From: Gemmatimonadaceae bacterium
Lineage (GTDB): Bacteria; Gemmatimonadota; Gemmatimonadetes; Gemmatimonadales; Gemmatimonadaceae
Length of the DNA stretch: 64,000 nt
Assembly: GCA_020851035.1 (NCBI GenBank)
Contig: JADZDM010000021.1
Span: 62,001-126,000, forward strand
Reading direction: 5' to 3'
The position numbers and the translations under genes were made by a program. This document shows positions 24,649 to 33,972 of the stretch, in pieces; the stretch's first letter is position 1, and every line of letters begins with the position of its first letter. The notes beneath the pieces are model-generated. The model saw only the letters and a list, made by a program, of their open reading frames with translations. It was not told where the DNA came from and ran no database searches.

Positions 24649-26186
24649 GCGTCGAATCCTTCCTTAGCAGCCCGTGGACATGCTCACACCCTGCCTACGA
24701 GAACTCGTCATTCAACCTGCGGCCCGCGCCTGAATTTGCGACGGCAGAAGTCGTGCTCGCGTCAACGTATCGTGCCGCTGGCTTCCTCGGCGTGACAGAG
24801 GGCCAGATTCCCGCGCAGGGTCGTGAGCTGGACAAACGCTCGCGCAAAGTCCGCAAGAGTGTAGCGGGGCCAAGACAAATCGAGCAGGACACGTGGAGAA
24901 CGATCCTACATGGGGCGCTTCAAAGCCCCAAACAGCCGCAGCAATCAGCGAAGAGATTCCTGCAGCTAAGTCCTGTGATCCCAGACACTGCGCTCTACTC
25001 TGGGTCAGCTCGCCTGAGCGGCAATTCCTGGAATCCTGGGCAGCTGGTGTCCGCGATGGTCGCCATCGGCTGCCCCAGCGATGAGGCGGCGCAGTCTCTC
25101 TGGAGTGAATTGCACGACGCTCTCAGCGTGGGCGAAGACGACGATATCTGGGCACGGTGGCTACAGCTCGAATTCGAGCGCCAACGATTTGTGACGGTTG
25201 ATTGGCAGCCGCGGTCCATCTCCGCACTATGTCGTTGGCCAGCGCAGGAGCGCGAAGGGCTTCATTTTCCTGCACGCCAATTCGTGCTTGACCTTCGTGC
25301 CGTCTTGCGAGCGAAGCGGCAAATGACGCGGCGCCAGTGGTCAAGCCTACTCGAGTCAGTTCTCCGCATCGGTGCGGTGGCTCACGTCATGTGGCTCTGT
25401 GAGGTCAGCGACCGCCTTTGGAGAGAACTGCGCGCCGTGCTTGGGGGCAGTCACGCACCATCTGCGGCGGCGCTCACGCGCACGCTCGTGGCTCCTGCCA
25501 GTCGCAGCCTGGTATATGGATCACCAGCGATACCCATCGTGCGTGATCGAGCATCAGGATACCTGAACGCGCGGCTCGGGATCAACCTGGTACTCCACGA
25601 GCTGGAGCTGCAGGGGATTTCGACCGGTTCGCTCGACTCACTCGCCGATGTCTCGGCATTTCTGGCATCAGTACAGTCCCGCTCCGCCAAGCTCGCGGAG
25701 CGCGATGTGCTCGGAGCGTTAGCCAAGCTGCAAGATGAACAAGCGCGCACACTCGCGTGCAAACGCGGAATCGGCTCCAACATCGCCGAGTTTTGCCGCC
25801 ACAGCCTCGGCCAGCGCCAGACGGCAGATGACAGCTTGCGCGGCTATGACCAGGGCTTCCACCTGAAGAAGCGAGGCGGATACGCTGCCGCCCCATGGGT
25901 GGTCTCGCTTGGCCCAGTTGCACTCCTGACGCTCGTTCACTGCTGCCTCGCGGAGGCAGCTGGTCCCAGGTCTGTACAGCGACTCTCTGAGCACCTCGAG
26001 TGCTACGGCCTCAAGGTGTACCCCGACAACTTCGCCACGGGCGAGATTGGGCGGAGCTTGCGGATGCTTGGCCTCGTTTTGGATAGCCCCGATGCGGAAA
26101 GCGGGATGTTACTTGTTCCGCCGTTCGAGATTTCACGAGACGTTGGCGCGCGCCGTCGTGACGTCGAGAATGGAGGCATTGAATGA
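24645..26186 (+). CDS. DptG-like middle protein of restriction operon
   Basis: 513 residues from GTG 24645, overlapping the previous stop. No catalytic motif is seen. The N-terminal part contains SSFNLRPAPEF and a lysine-rich KRSRKVRKS; the rest is helical and ends LRMLGLVLDSPDAESG. Position between a DptF-like ATPase and a DptH-like giant protein, and overlaps on both sides (GTGA, ATGA), make it the expected third component. Sequence alone would not identify it. Confidence 0.45.
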   Translation: MSVESFLSSPWTCSHPAYENSSFNLRPAPEFATAEVVLASTYRAAGFLGVTEGQIPAQGRELDKRSRKVRKSVAGPRQIEQDTWRTILHGALQSPKQPQQSAKRFLQLSPVIPDTALYSGSARLSGNSWNPGQLVSAMVAIGCPSDEAAQSLWSELHDALSVGEDDDIWARWLQLEFERQRFVTVDWQPRSISALCRWPAQEREGLHFPARQFVLDLRAVLRAKRQMTRRQWSSLLESVLRIGAVAHVMWLCEVSDRLWRELRAVLGGSHAPSAAALTRTLVAPASRSLVYGSPAIPIVRDRASGYLNARLGINLVLHELELQGISTGSLDSLADVSAFLASVQSRSAKLAERDVLGALAKLQDEQARTLACKRGIGSNIAEFCRHSLGQRQTADDSLRGYDQGFHLKKRGGYAAAPWVVSLGPVALLTLVHCCLAEAAGPRSVQRLSEHLECYGLKVYPDNFATGEIGRSLRMLGLVLDSPDAESGMLLVPPFEISRDVGARRRDVENGGIE

Positions 26187-29100
26187 GCAAGCTCATTGCC
26201 GAGCTCGCATCACGCGTCGAGGCACAGATGCGTGCGATGGTGCGCACGCTTCAGCGTCCGGATGCGGAGCTCCGCAGCGTGTTCCACGGACCTCCGGTCC
26301 ACTACATGCAACTCGTCCTCGAGCGGCTTGCTTCAGAGGATGGACTGCAGCTTGAGTTGGCGGATGGCACACCTGTGACGCTTCCAGTGCTCTTGCCCGC
26401 TCCATCTCTCGCCAACGGTCGTGGCAACCCTGCTGTTGGAGCTTCAGGACTTTGCGACCGCGACCACCTGATTGCGCTGCGTAATACGCCGGCCTGCCCT
26501 CGATTCTTGACGCTTGCGACTCCAGGCCAAGATGCGATCCTTTCCCTCGGGAACACGCGCGATGAGTTCGGCGTCGCGCAGGCAGCGAACGGCGGCAGCG
26601 CCACCGTTGATGATTGGTGGCACGACCGTTTTGTGCAGGAGATCGTGGACGCCGCGCTCTCGCGCACCGATTGGCGCGGTGAGAAAGAACGCGCAGATGC
26701 CGTGGCGCTCCTCGAGCGCGCAGTTCGAGCGGCGGATGCCGCAGATCAGCACAATGACCGGGAGAGACGCCGGTGCTGGGCCGCGCTGGCACGGGTCCTG
26801 GCAATCAGCGACCCGAGTGTTCCCTTCGCGACTCAATGGAGCCTTGCATGCGGCTTCCCGCCGACAGGCGCTGGAGTTGACAAGGACCAGCAGACCAAGG
26901 CTTTGAGGCATTTGGTTGAGTTGGTGGAGAACAACGGGTTCGCTCCCACGGCGGAGCGCCTTCGACAGGGAGCCAGCGAGGACGAACAACTCGCCATCGA
27001 CTTGTGTCTTCGGCACCTTCGCGACAATTGCGACCGAGCGAATGCGCTAACGACTGAAACGGCGCCATTCTATTTCGGACCGTGCGCGTCAGACGACCTT
27101 TCCGAGCCTCCTCGCTGGTGGAGCGTGCTCACTTCGGGTCGCCTCATCGAATTGATGGAGCAGGACAGCGATGGTCCCGCTCCCGGTGCGCTTGGGCTCG
27201 AATGCACGAACGCGCTTGTGAAGGCTGGCCGCGGACTACCCATTGTCGTCGCAGGTCCCGTTGAACTGCGGTTTTCGGGCCCAGCCGAAACCGATGGACC
27301 GCTCGACGGCACGGTGACCCGTCAGGCGCCGGGAAAAGGCAATCGCCGCGAGTGGATAGTGGACACCCTCGGCAACCCAGACGTGCGCGACGATGGCCTC
27401 CCGCCGCACGAGCGTCCCGTTCCGTATGTCGCACTGTCGGGAAGCCACAAGAAGGCGACCGTTCGTGTCGTGTCGCTCGCCTCATGGGGGGCGGGCGTGG
27501 TCGTGACCTGCAGGAACGCCGTGAAGCTGGAGCTGCCGCGTAGGACCAAGGCCGGAAGCCAAGTGACACACGAGTGCAACCTGTCATTGAGTGGCGAAGC
27601 GCGACACTTCTTGGACATCCACGTCGCGAGTGGGATTGCGCTCGGCCCTATAGCAACCGGCGAGGACGCGAGCACCGCCGGCGCAGCTCCACTCTCAGCG
27701 ATGGTGGTACCGCCTGTCGCGGAGTCGGGCGGGCCATGGGGCGTCGACTTGCTCGCGACAAGCGAGTGCTACTACGACCTCGCCGTCCAGTGGCCCGATG
27801 GCACAAGCGCAACACTACGGCTCAACATCACATGTGTGGAGGCGCCGAGCGAGGGGTGCCGCAGCGTGTTCGACCGGCTCGTGCGGGTCAATCGCGCGCA
27901 AGATCGCACTCGTGGGGGCTTGGTTGTGCAGATCGACCGCCAGTCTCGACTCGCCGACCTTCAGGCATGGGCTCTCGACGCTGACGCCGTGGCGCGCTCG
28001 TTCTATCCCGTCGTCATTTCCTCAGACTGCGCAGAGTGCTGGCGTCCGCCATCATGGGAGACGGAGGAAGGGACTGTCATCTCCCGAGGCCGCTTCCTTC
28101 ACGATCCCCGTCCAAGCTTCGACGAGCTTGTCCCACCCGAAGCGTTCGTCCTTGCGCGCACTGAACTGGCGGCTCGCATTAGAGGAGAGGATGGGCACGG
28201 GCTCATGGAAGCTGCGGAGCTCGGGTTGTGGCTGCAACAAGCCGAGTCTGCCGAGCTGCTCGACGCGTACGTGCGCGCGTACTTCTCATGGCTTTCCGCG
28301 GCACCAGACGCTGCGGCGTGGGTCGACCTCGTCGTCGTCACGGAGCTCGAACGGGATGGCCGCACGCTCGCACAGGAGCCCGACGCTGTTCTCGTATCAC
28401 CCTTGCACCCACTCAGGCTTGCCTGGCAGGCGCTTGCGCAGCGCGTGCTCCTTGATGCGTCCCGTGCGGGTATGCCATGTCCCGCCGGGAGCATTCTCGA
28501 TCCAGACGGTATCCCCGACATCCTCGCCCTCCCGCTGCGCACCGCGGGCGGAAGTACGCGCCGAGTTCCGATGTTGGCGACAGAGTGCGGCTCGGACTCG
28601 TGGGCTGTCCTGTGGAACGGCACGAGGGTTGGGCGGCTCGGCACGCATGGAGCGCTCGCACCGTTCGACAAGGAGCTCGGACTCCAACTTGGTGGGGTGA
28701 CGAGTGGCTTCAGCGCCTCGCAGGTCTGCCGCGCGCTCGACGATGTCGCGACGCTGCTCACAGCGAAGCCGATCCTGAACGTCTTGGTGGCAAGCAGCCT
28801 AGGGCAAAGTGAGGCATGCAACGAAGGCTTACTCGACTGGGCTCGCGACCGATTCTCGGTAACAGAGGCTGGCCCGCGTCCGCTGCTCGCGATGGGTTCG
28901 CGTGAGCTTCAGGTGTACGATGAGCGCAGCGACGCTGCACGACCGGAGGCGTCAGAAATCGCCAACTTGGCGGAAGACACGGATGCGGCGGTTCGCTGGT
29001 ACGCGGGCATGCCAGCCGGTCCGCGTCCGGACCTCGGGATCATCGCGCAGCTTGAGACGACGAACGCCGGAGCGGAACAGGTTTCGACAGCGTCGCCCCT

Positions 29101-31849
29101 GAGCACTGGGGCGCTCGTCCGGCACAGAATCAGGACGCAGCTCAGCGCGGGCGCAGGGGCCTTCTTGAGCGAGAGCCGAATGGCGACAGCCGGCCCTCCG
29201 TCTGGCGATGCGCTGGCCGACCACGTCGCGGCCACGACAGCCCTGCTCGAGAACCTCGGAGACACACGACAGGGCTTCACCTTCGCGCCAAGCGTTCAGG
29301 CGGTGAGCACCCTGGTCAACGACCGGAAGGCAGAGTTCACGGCGGTCTCCTCGAGCGCCGTGGATCCGGCGTGCTTTCTTGGTGGCTGGCTTGAGGGCGC
29401 GTACCTCTGGGACTATGAACTTCCGTCGTACTCCCACCGGGCAGGCGACACCAGCGGCTACTACCTCCTCTCGCGCGTCAAGGACGTCGACCGCGAGGCG
29501 CTGCGCGAGCTCCTGAAGCGGCTGCCCGGGTGCGACGGCATGGATGACGAAGCCGTATCCGGAATTCTCTTCGAGGTAGCACGGCGCGGCATCCCGACCG
29601 TGCGTGGCCTCTCCGCCGGACACTCAGGGGCTGCGGGTGACCTAGGGCTGTTCATGGCCGGGCGCCTGCTTCAAGACGAGTTCAGGGGCGCCACTGGTTC
29701 GGCAGGACTACTCCCAGTGCTGCGCAGCGATGGCGAGGTGCAGGAAGTCGCACTGGTCATCCCGGTAGACCCGTTCCGCGGCTACATGCAGGACCTGCAG
29801 CGCGCGCTTGGCATGTCGCAGCTGTTGCGGCCAGACCTCTTGGTCGCCGCGATGGTGATCACCGACTCATCCGTTCGGATTCGTGTGACGCCCGTCGAGG
29901 TCAAGTACCGACAGGAGGTCATGAGCACGTCGGATCGCCGAGATGCCCTCGCCCAGTCGGCTGCGCTCGCCGAACTCCTTGAGAAGGCACGCAGCCGAGG
30001 TACTGAGTCGGGCCTCGTGATCTGGCAGCTTGCGTTCCAACACTTGCTGCTGACGATGCTGGACTTTGGCTTCCGCGTCTACAGCCAACAACCCGCAGCC
30101 CTTCGCGCACCTGCAGACTGGTCTCGCCTCCACCAGCGTGTCAGTGCCGCGATTCTTGGCGATCTTGCCAGCGTCGAGATTGATGCCATTGGAAGGCTCG
30201 TGGTCTTTGATGGCTCACCGTCGAGTGCCCAACGCGATGTCAACGACGACGGGCATCACGAGTCGATCATCGTGAACACGCGAGACGGCGCAGAGATCGT
30301 GCATGGCCGCTCGGAAGCGCTGGTCGACGCAATTCGCACGGCTGTTGGCGATTGGGGTTTCTATCCGACTGGAACGTCACGTGTGCAAGCTGACATGCAA
30401 GCGGCTGACCTTGGTGCAAGCAGGCCTTCGTCGCCCGCACCTTCGGAGACCAAGAGCGAAAACCGACCAATGAGCGTCACAACGCCCGTTCAATCGCCTG
30501 AGATCCTGAAGGACGCGACGGAGCCCACCACGGGTGCGAGCACTTGGGTTGACTCCGATACGACTACTTCTGCGGTTGATGGTGACCCATTTGACGGCAC
30601 GTACGCTCCCATCTCAACGGGTCTTGAGAGTGCGGTGCGAGAAGTACCTGTGCCGAACGATCAGCAGTTGCCTGCAGCTCCACCTCCGATGCGACCGATC
30701 AGCAAGCCAGACGGCATAGGCGTGATCATCGGGAGCACTGTCGATGACTTCCGAACCGAAGAGAAGTTGCTGCGCCCGAGCATGACGCGACTGAACCAGC
30801 TGAACATGGGCGTCGTCGGCGACCTCGGCACAGGCAAGACGCAGCTCGTCAAGTCGATTGTGTACCAGATTGCATCTTCGTCGGCTTCCAACGACGGTAT
30901 CAAGCCGCGGTTCCTGATCTTCGACTACAAGAAGGACTACGCTGCTGCCGACTTCGTAGAGGCGGTGGGGGCAAAGGTCGTGATGCCGCACCAACTGCCG
31001 TTGAACCTATTCGACACCCGCGGCACGGTCGGCGTACCGCCGTGGATGCCACGCTTCAAGTTTTTCGCGGACGTGCTCGGCAAGATCTACAGCGGCATTG
31101 GGCCGGTCCAGCTAGGAAACCTGAAGCAGGCGGTGAAGACGTCATACGAACGTGCTAAGGCGGCGGGTCGCGAAGCCACGATCTATGATGTCCATGACAC
31201 GTACCACGCGCTCGTGCAGGGCAAGCTTGACGCTCCGCTGTCGATCATCAGCGACATGGTCGACATGGAGCTCTTCACAAAAGAGCCGCTCGAGGCTGGC
31301 GCCTTTGAGAGGTTCCTCGACGGGGTGGTGGTGCTCTCCCTTGACCAGCTCGGGCAGGACGACCGCACGAAGAACATGGTGGTCGCCATCATGCTCAACC
31401 TGTTTTACGAGCACATGTTGCGCCTTCCAAAGCGCCCCTACCGCGGAACCGACCCACAGCTGCGCACGGTGGACTCCTACCTGCTGGTCGACGAGGCAGA
31501 CAACATCATGCGGTACGAGTTCGACGTCCTGCGTTCGGTGCTACTGCAGGCGCGAGAGTTCGGCGTGGGAGTGATCCTCGCCTCCCAGTTTCTCCGCCAC
31601 TTCAAGGCGGGAGCTACGGACTACCGCGAGCCACTGTTGTCCTGGTTCATCCACAAGGTTCCGAACGTCACGGCGCAGGAACTGGCAGCACTCGGAATGC
31701 CGGGGAGCAGTTCGGAGCTTGCCGCGCGGGTGCAGCAGCTCGAGAACCACCAGTGCCTGTTCAAGACCTTTGACGTCCCGGGAGTGGTCGTGCAGGGGCT
31801 TCCATTCTATAAGTTGCTGCAGGAGCACCGAGGTCAGCCGGCACGGTGA
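26183..31849 (+). CDS. DptH-like giant protein: PD-(D/E)XK region plus HerA/FtsK-type ATPase
   Basis: 1888 residues. The first about 1200 residues have no motif I recognise. Near residue 1239 VEVKYR, following a strand with TDSSVRIRV, fits a PD-(D/E)XK nuclease core. A low-complexity linker covers about 1410-1510. The C-terminus is a HerA/FtsK-like motor with Walker A GDLGTGKT (about 1546), DYKKDYAAADF, PLNLFD and Walker B LLVDEAD (about 1767), then ILASQFLRHF. This matches the layout of DptH/DndH, the translocase-nuclease of PT-dependent restriction. ATG overlaps the previous TGA (ATGA), so the three proteins are made together. What it recognises here is unknown. Confidence 0.55.
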   Translation: MSKLIAELASRVEAQMRAMVRTLQRPDAELRSVFHGPPVHYMQLVLERLASEDGLQLELADGTPVTLPVLLPAPSLANGRGNPAVGASGLCDRDHLIALRNTPACPRFLTLATPGQDAILSLGNTRDEFGVAQAANGGSATVDDWWHDRFVQEIVDAALSRTDWRGEKERADAVALLERAVRAADAADQHNDRERRRCWAALARVLAISDPSVPFATQWSLACGFPPTGAGVDKDQQTKALRHLVELVENNGFAPTAERLRQGASEDEQLAIDLCLRHLRDNCDRANALTTETAPFYFGPCASDDLSEPPRWWSVLTSGRLIELMEQDSDGPAPGALGLECTNALVKAGRGLPIVVAGPVELRFSGPAETDGPLDGTVTRQAPGKGNRREWIVDTLGNPDVRDDGLPPHERPVPYVALSGSHKKATVRVVSLASWGAGVVVTCRNAVKLELPRRTKAGSQVTHECNLSLSGEARHFLDIHVASGIALGPIATGEDASTAGAAPLSAMVVPPVAESGGPWGVDLLATSECYYDLAVQWPDGTSATLRLNITCVEAPSEGCRSVFDRLVRVNRAQDRTRGGLVVQIDRQSRLADLQAWALDADAVARSFYPVVISSDCAECWRPPSWETEEGTVISRGRFLHDPRPSFDELVPPEAFVLARTELAARIRGEDGHGLMEAAELGLWLQQAESAELLDAYVRAYFSWLSAAPDAAAWVDLVVVTELERDGRTLAQEPDAVLVSPLHPLRLAWQALAQRVLLDASRAGMPCPAGSILDPDGIPDILALPLRTAGGSTRRVPMLATECGSDSWAVLWNGTRVGRLGTHGALAPFDKELGLQLGGVTSGFSASQVCRALDDVATLLTAKPILNVLVASSLGQSEACNEGLLDWARDRFSVTEAGPRPLLAMGSRELQVYDERSDAARPEASEIANLAEDTDAAVRWYAGMPAGPRPDLGIIAQLETTNAGAEQVSTASPLSTGALVRHRIRTQLSAGAGAFLSESRMATAGPPSGDALADHVAATTALLENLGDTRQGFTFAPSVQAVSTLVNDRKAEFTAVSSSAVDPACFLGGWLEGAYLWDYELPSYSHRAGDTSGYYLLSRVKDVDREALRELLKRLPGCDGMDDEAVSGILFEVARRGIPTVRGLSAGHSGAAGDLGLFMAGRLLQDEFRGATGSAGLLPVLRSDGEVQEVALVIPVDPFRGYMQDLQRALGMSQLLRPDLLVAAMVITDSSVRIRVTPVEVKYRQEVMSTSDRRDALAQSAALAELLEKARSRGTESGLVIWQLAFQHLLLTMLDFGFRVYSQQPAALRAPADWSRLHQRVSAAILGDLASVEIDAIGRLVVFDGSPSSAQRDVNDDGHHESIIVNTRDGAEIVHGRSEALVDAIRTAVGDWGFYPTGTSRVQADMQAADLGASRPSSPAPSETKSENRPMSVTTPVQSPEILKDATEPTTGASTWVDSDTTTSAVDGDPFDGTYAPISTGLESAVREVPVPNDQQLPAAPPPMRPISKPDGIGVIIGSTVDDFRTEEKLLRPSMTRLNQLNMGVVGDLGTGKTQLVKSIVYQIASSSASNDGIKPRFLIFDYKKDYAAADFVEAVGAKVVMPHQLPLNLFDTRGTVGVPPWMPRFKFFADVLGKIYSGIGPVQLGNLKQAVKTSYERAKAAGREATIYDVHDTYHALVQGKLDAPLSIISDMVDMELFTKEPLEAGAFERFLDGVVVLSLDQLGQDDRTKNMVVAIMLNLFYEHMLRLPKRPYRGTDPQLRTVDSYLLVDEADNIMRYEFDVLRSVLLQAREFGVGVILASQFLRHFKAGATDYREPLLSWFIHKVPNVTAQELAALGMPGSSSELAARVQQLENHQCLFKTFDVPGVVVQGLPFYKLLQEHRGQPAR

Positions 31850-31938
31850 GCGTATCCGACTTCCGTCACCCGACTGTATGGGGGTCGCGGAAAGAACAAT
31901 CCCGCTGTAGAGCCACGCTCATCAAGGCCTAACAAGAT

Positions 31939-33972
31939 ATGCGCGTAGAAAAGCTCGCGATTGAAAATTTCAGACTCTTGCTGAGCGCGGAGATGTCGCT
32001 CGAAAGGACGACAACACTGATTGTCGGGCGCAACAACAGCGGCAAAACTTCGATCACTGAGTTCTTCGCTCACATCATGGGCGAAGAACCAAAACGGCTT
32101 CGCCTTGAGGACTTCTCTGCCGCAACACGAGATAAGTTCCTGACCGCCAAGCAACTGCGTCAAGAAGGCAAAGACGATGACGACGTTCTCGCGGCGCTAC
32201 CGATCATTGCCGCTACGATCTTCGTTTCGTACGATCCGGACGAGCCACTTGGCGCGCTTGCGCCGTTCGTGGTCGACCTTGACCCTGATTGCAAGTCCGC
32301 CAAGATACGCATCGAGTACCGGCCGTCGCGTACATCCCTCGCACTACTGCTTCACCCGCCCTTTACAGCGGGTGGTTCAGAAGACACCGCGCATTTTTTC
32401 GGGAACCTGCGCGATGCGATTCCCAAGGCCTACGAGTACCACGTTACAGCCGTTGACCCAAACGATTCAACGAACGTACGCGCCGTTGAGCTGAGACAGC
32501 TCAGCATGCTCTTTCAATGTGGGCTCGTAAGCGCCCAAAGGTTTCTTGACCACAACAAGCGCGGCGAACCAAACATTCTTGGCAGGCTCCTTGAAGGCCT
32601 GTTCACGACAGCATCAAGCGCCACCGCGACGACAGCTGACCAGGCAATTGCGGCAGAGCTTAAAGTCGCGGTCGCGACAGTCGAACAAAGCATTCATGCC
32701 GGCTTCAACGAGAAGCTCACGGCATTGCTCCCGAGAATCAAAAGTTTTGGATACCCAGGTCTCAACGACCCAGACTTGCGCACACAGACAGCACTAAATG
32801 TCGCCAGTCTGCTCAGCGAGCACACGAAGGTCTTCTACACCGGGGCTCATGGCGTCCATTTGCCTGAGGGCTACAATGGCCTTGGCGCTAGAAATCTCAT
32901 CTACATCCTTCTCCAGCTTCTAAGCTTTCACAAGGCCTTTCGTGCGAAAGCGACGTTGCCTGGAGTGCATCTGATATTTATAGAAGAACCTGAAGCTCAC
33001 TTGCACCCGCAAATGCAGGAAGTCTTCATCAAGCAATTGAGTGCAGCAGTTCAGGCCTTCTCTGGAGAATATCCCGACCAAGAATGGCCTGTCCAGTTTG
33101 TCGTAACTACGCACTCGTCTCACATTGCAAACGCCGCCCCATTTGACTCGGTTCGCTACTTTCTTGCTAGAACCGCAAGCGATGAGACGTCACGGGAAAC
33201 CGTGATCAAGGATTTCCGGAAGGGAGCAGACGGAATCAACGCGACCGACCGGAAGTTCCTGCATCAATACATGACGCTGACAAAATGCGACCTGTTTTTC
33301 GCCGACAAGGCGATTCTCATTGAAGGTGCGACCGAACGCCTTCTGATGCCACGGATGTTCGCCTTTATTGACGCCGGACTGGAAGATTCCAAGAAGCTAT
33401 CGCACCAGTACGTCTCTACAGTGGAGGTCGACGGAGCGAATGCGAAGATCTTCACGCCGCTACTCGACTTTCTCGAACTGCGGTCATTGGTGATCACCGA
33501 CCTTGACGCCGTAAGGCTCGGCAACGGAAATCGCTACGTAAAATGCCCCTACTCGCAGGGAGAGCGATCCATCAACACGACGCTTCGCGACTGGTTCTCG
33601 GCGAAGCCGGACGAAGCGCTCACGCTCGAGACACTGAAAGCCAAGGCGCCTGAGGAGAAGATCCGCGGCTATCGTCGGATTGCATATCAGATCCACGAGG
33701 CCGGCTCACTCTACTGTGCGCGCACGTTTGAGGATGCGTTCATCCTCGCCAATCCCTCACTGTTCGACCTAAAGGATGGCGAGCACTGGGGCGACGAGTC
33801 ATTCGAGATCGCTGCAGATATGAGCAAAGTCGAAACTGCACTCAAGTACGGCCTCTCGGACGACGAGTGGCACGTTCCTGCATACATTCGCGAGGGGCTT
33901 CTCTGGCTTGCGGAGCCCACTCCGCTGCCCATGCCACAAACCTCTAGTGGGGAGGTGCTTCATGCCACCTGA
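31939..33972 (+). CDS. OLD-family ATPase/TOPRIM nuclease, GajA-like
   Basis: 677 residues. N-terminal ABC-type ATPase: Walker A GRNNSGKT (residues 30-37) and Walker B FIEEPEAHLHP (about 347). A C-terminal TOPRIM domain follows: ILIEGATE (about 459) and ITDLDAV (about 521). OLD nucleases of this layout paired with a UvrD-like helicase form the Gabija phage-defence system, in which the nuclease cuts DNA when nucleotide levels fall. The next gene is that helicase and overlaps by 11 bp. Codon use is less GC-biased than in flanking genes, suggesting separate acquisition. The 90-bp gap from the DptH-like gene suggests a distinct unit. Confidence 0.8.
   Translation: MRVEKLAIENFRLLLSAEMSLERTTTLIVGRNNSGKTSITEFFAHIMGEEPKRLRLEDFSAATRDKFLTAKQLRQEGKDDDDVLAALPIIAATIFVSYDPDEPLGALAPFVVDLDPDCKSAKIRIEYRPSRTSLALLLHPPFTAGGSEDTAHFFGNLRDAIPKAYEYHVTAVDPNDSTNVRAVELRQLSMLFQCGLVSAQRFLDHNKRGEPNILGRLLEGLFTTASSATATTADQAIAAELKVAVATVEQSIHAGFNEKLTALLPRIKSFGYPGLNDPDLRTQTALNVASLLSEHTKVFYTGAHGVHLPEGYNGLGARNLIYILLQLLSFHKAFRAKATLPGVHLIFIEEPEAHLHPQMQEVFIKQLSAAVQAFSGEYPDQEWPVQFVVTTHSSHIANAAPFDSVRYFLARTASDETSRETVIKDFRKGADGINATDRKFLHQYMTLTKCDLFFADKAILIEGATERLLMPRMFAFIDAGLEDSKKLSHQYVSTVEVDGANAKIFTPLLDFLELRSLVITDLDAVRLGNGNRYVKCPYSQGERSINTTLRDWFSAKPDEALTLETLKAKAPEEKIRGYRRIAYQIHEAGSLYCARTFEDAFILANPSLFDLKDGEHWGDESFEIAADMSKVETALKYGLSDDEWHVPAYIREGLLWLAEPTPLPMPQTSSGEVLHAT

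Noticed and set aside
20251-31849. DISARM or BREX system
   Set aside because: A 5mC methylase is present, but no DrmA/DrmB/DrmC or PglZ/BrxL-like proteins; the large protein is a HerA/FtsK motor and not a DrmA or BrxC type.
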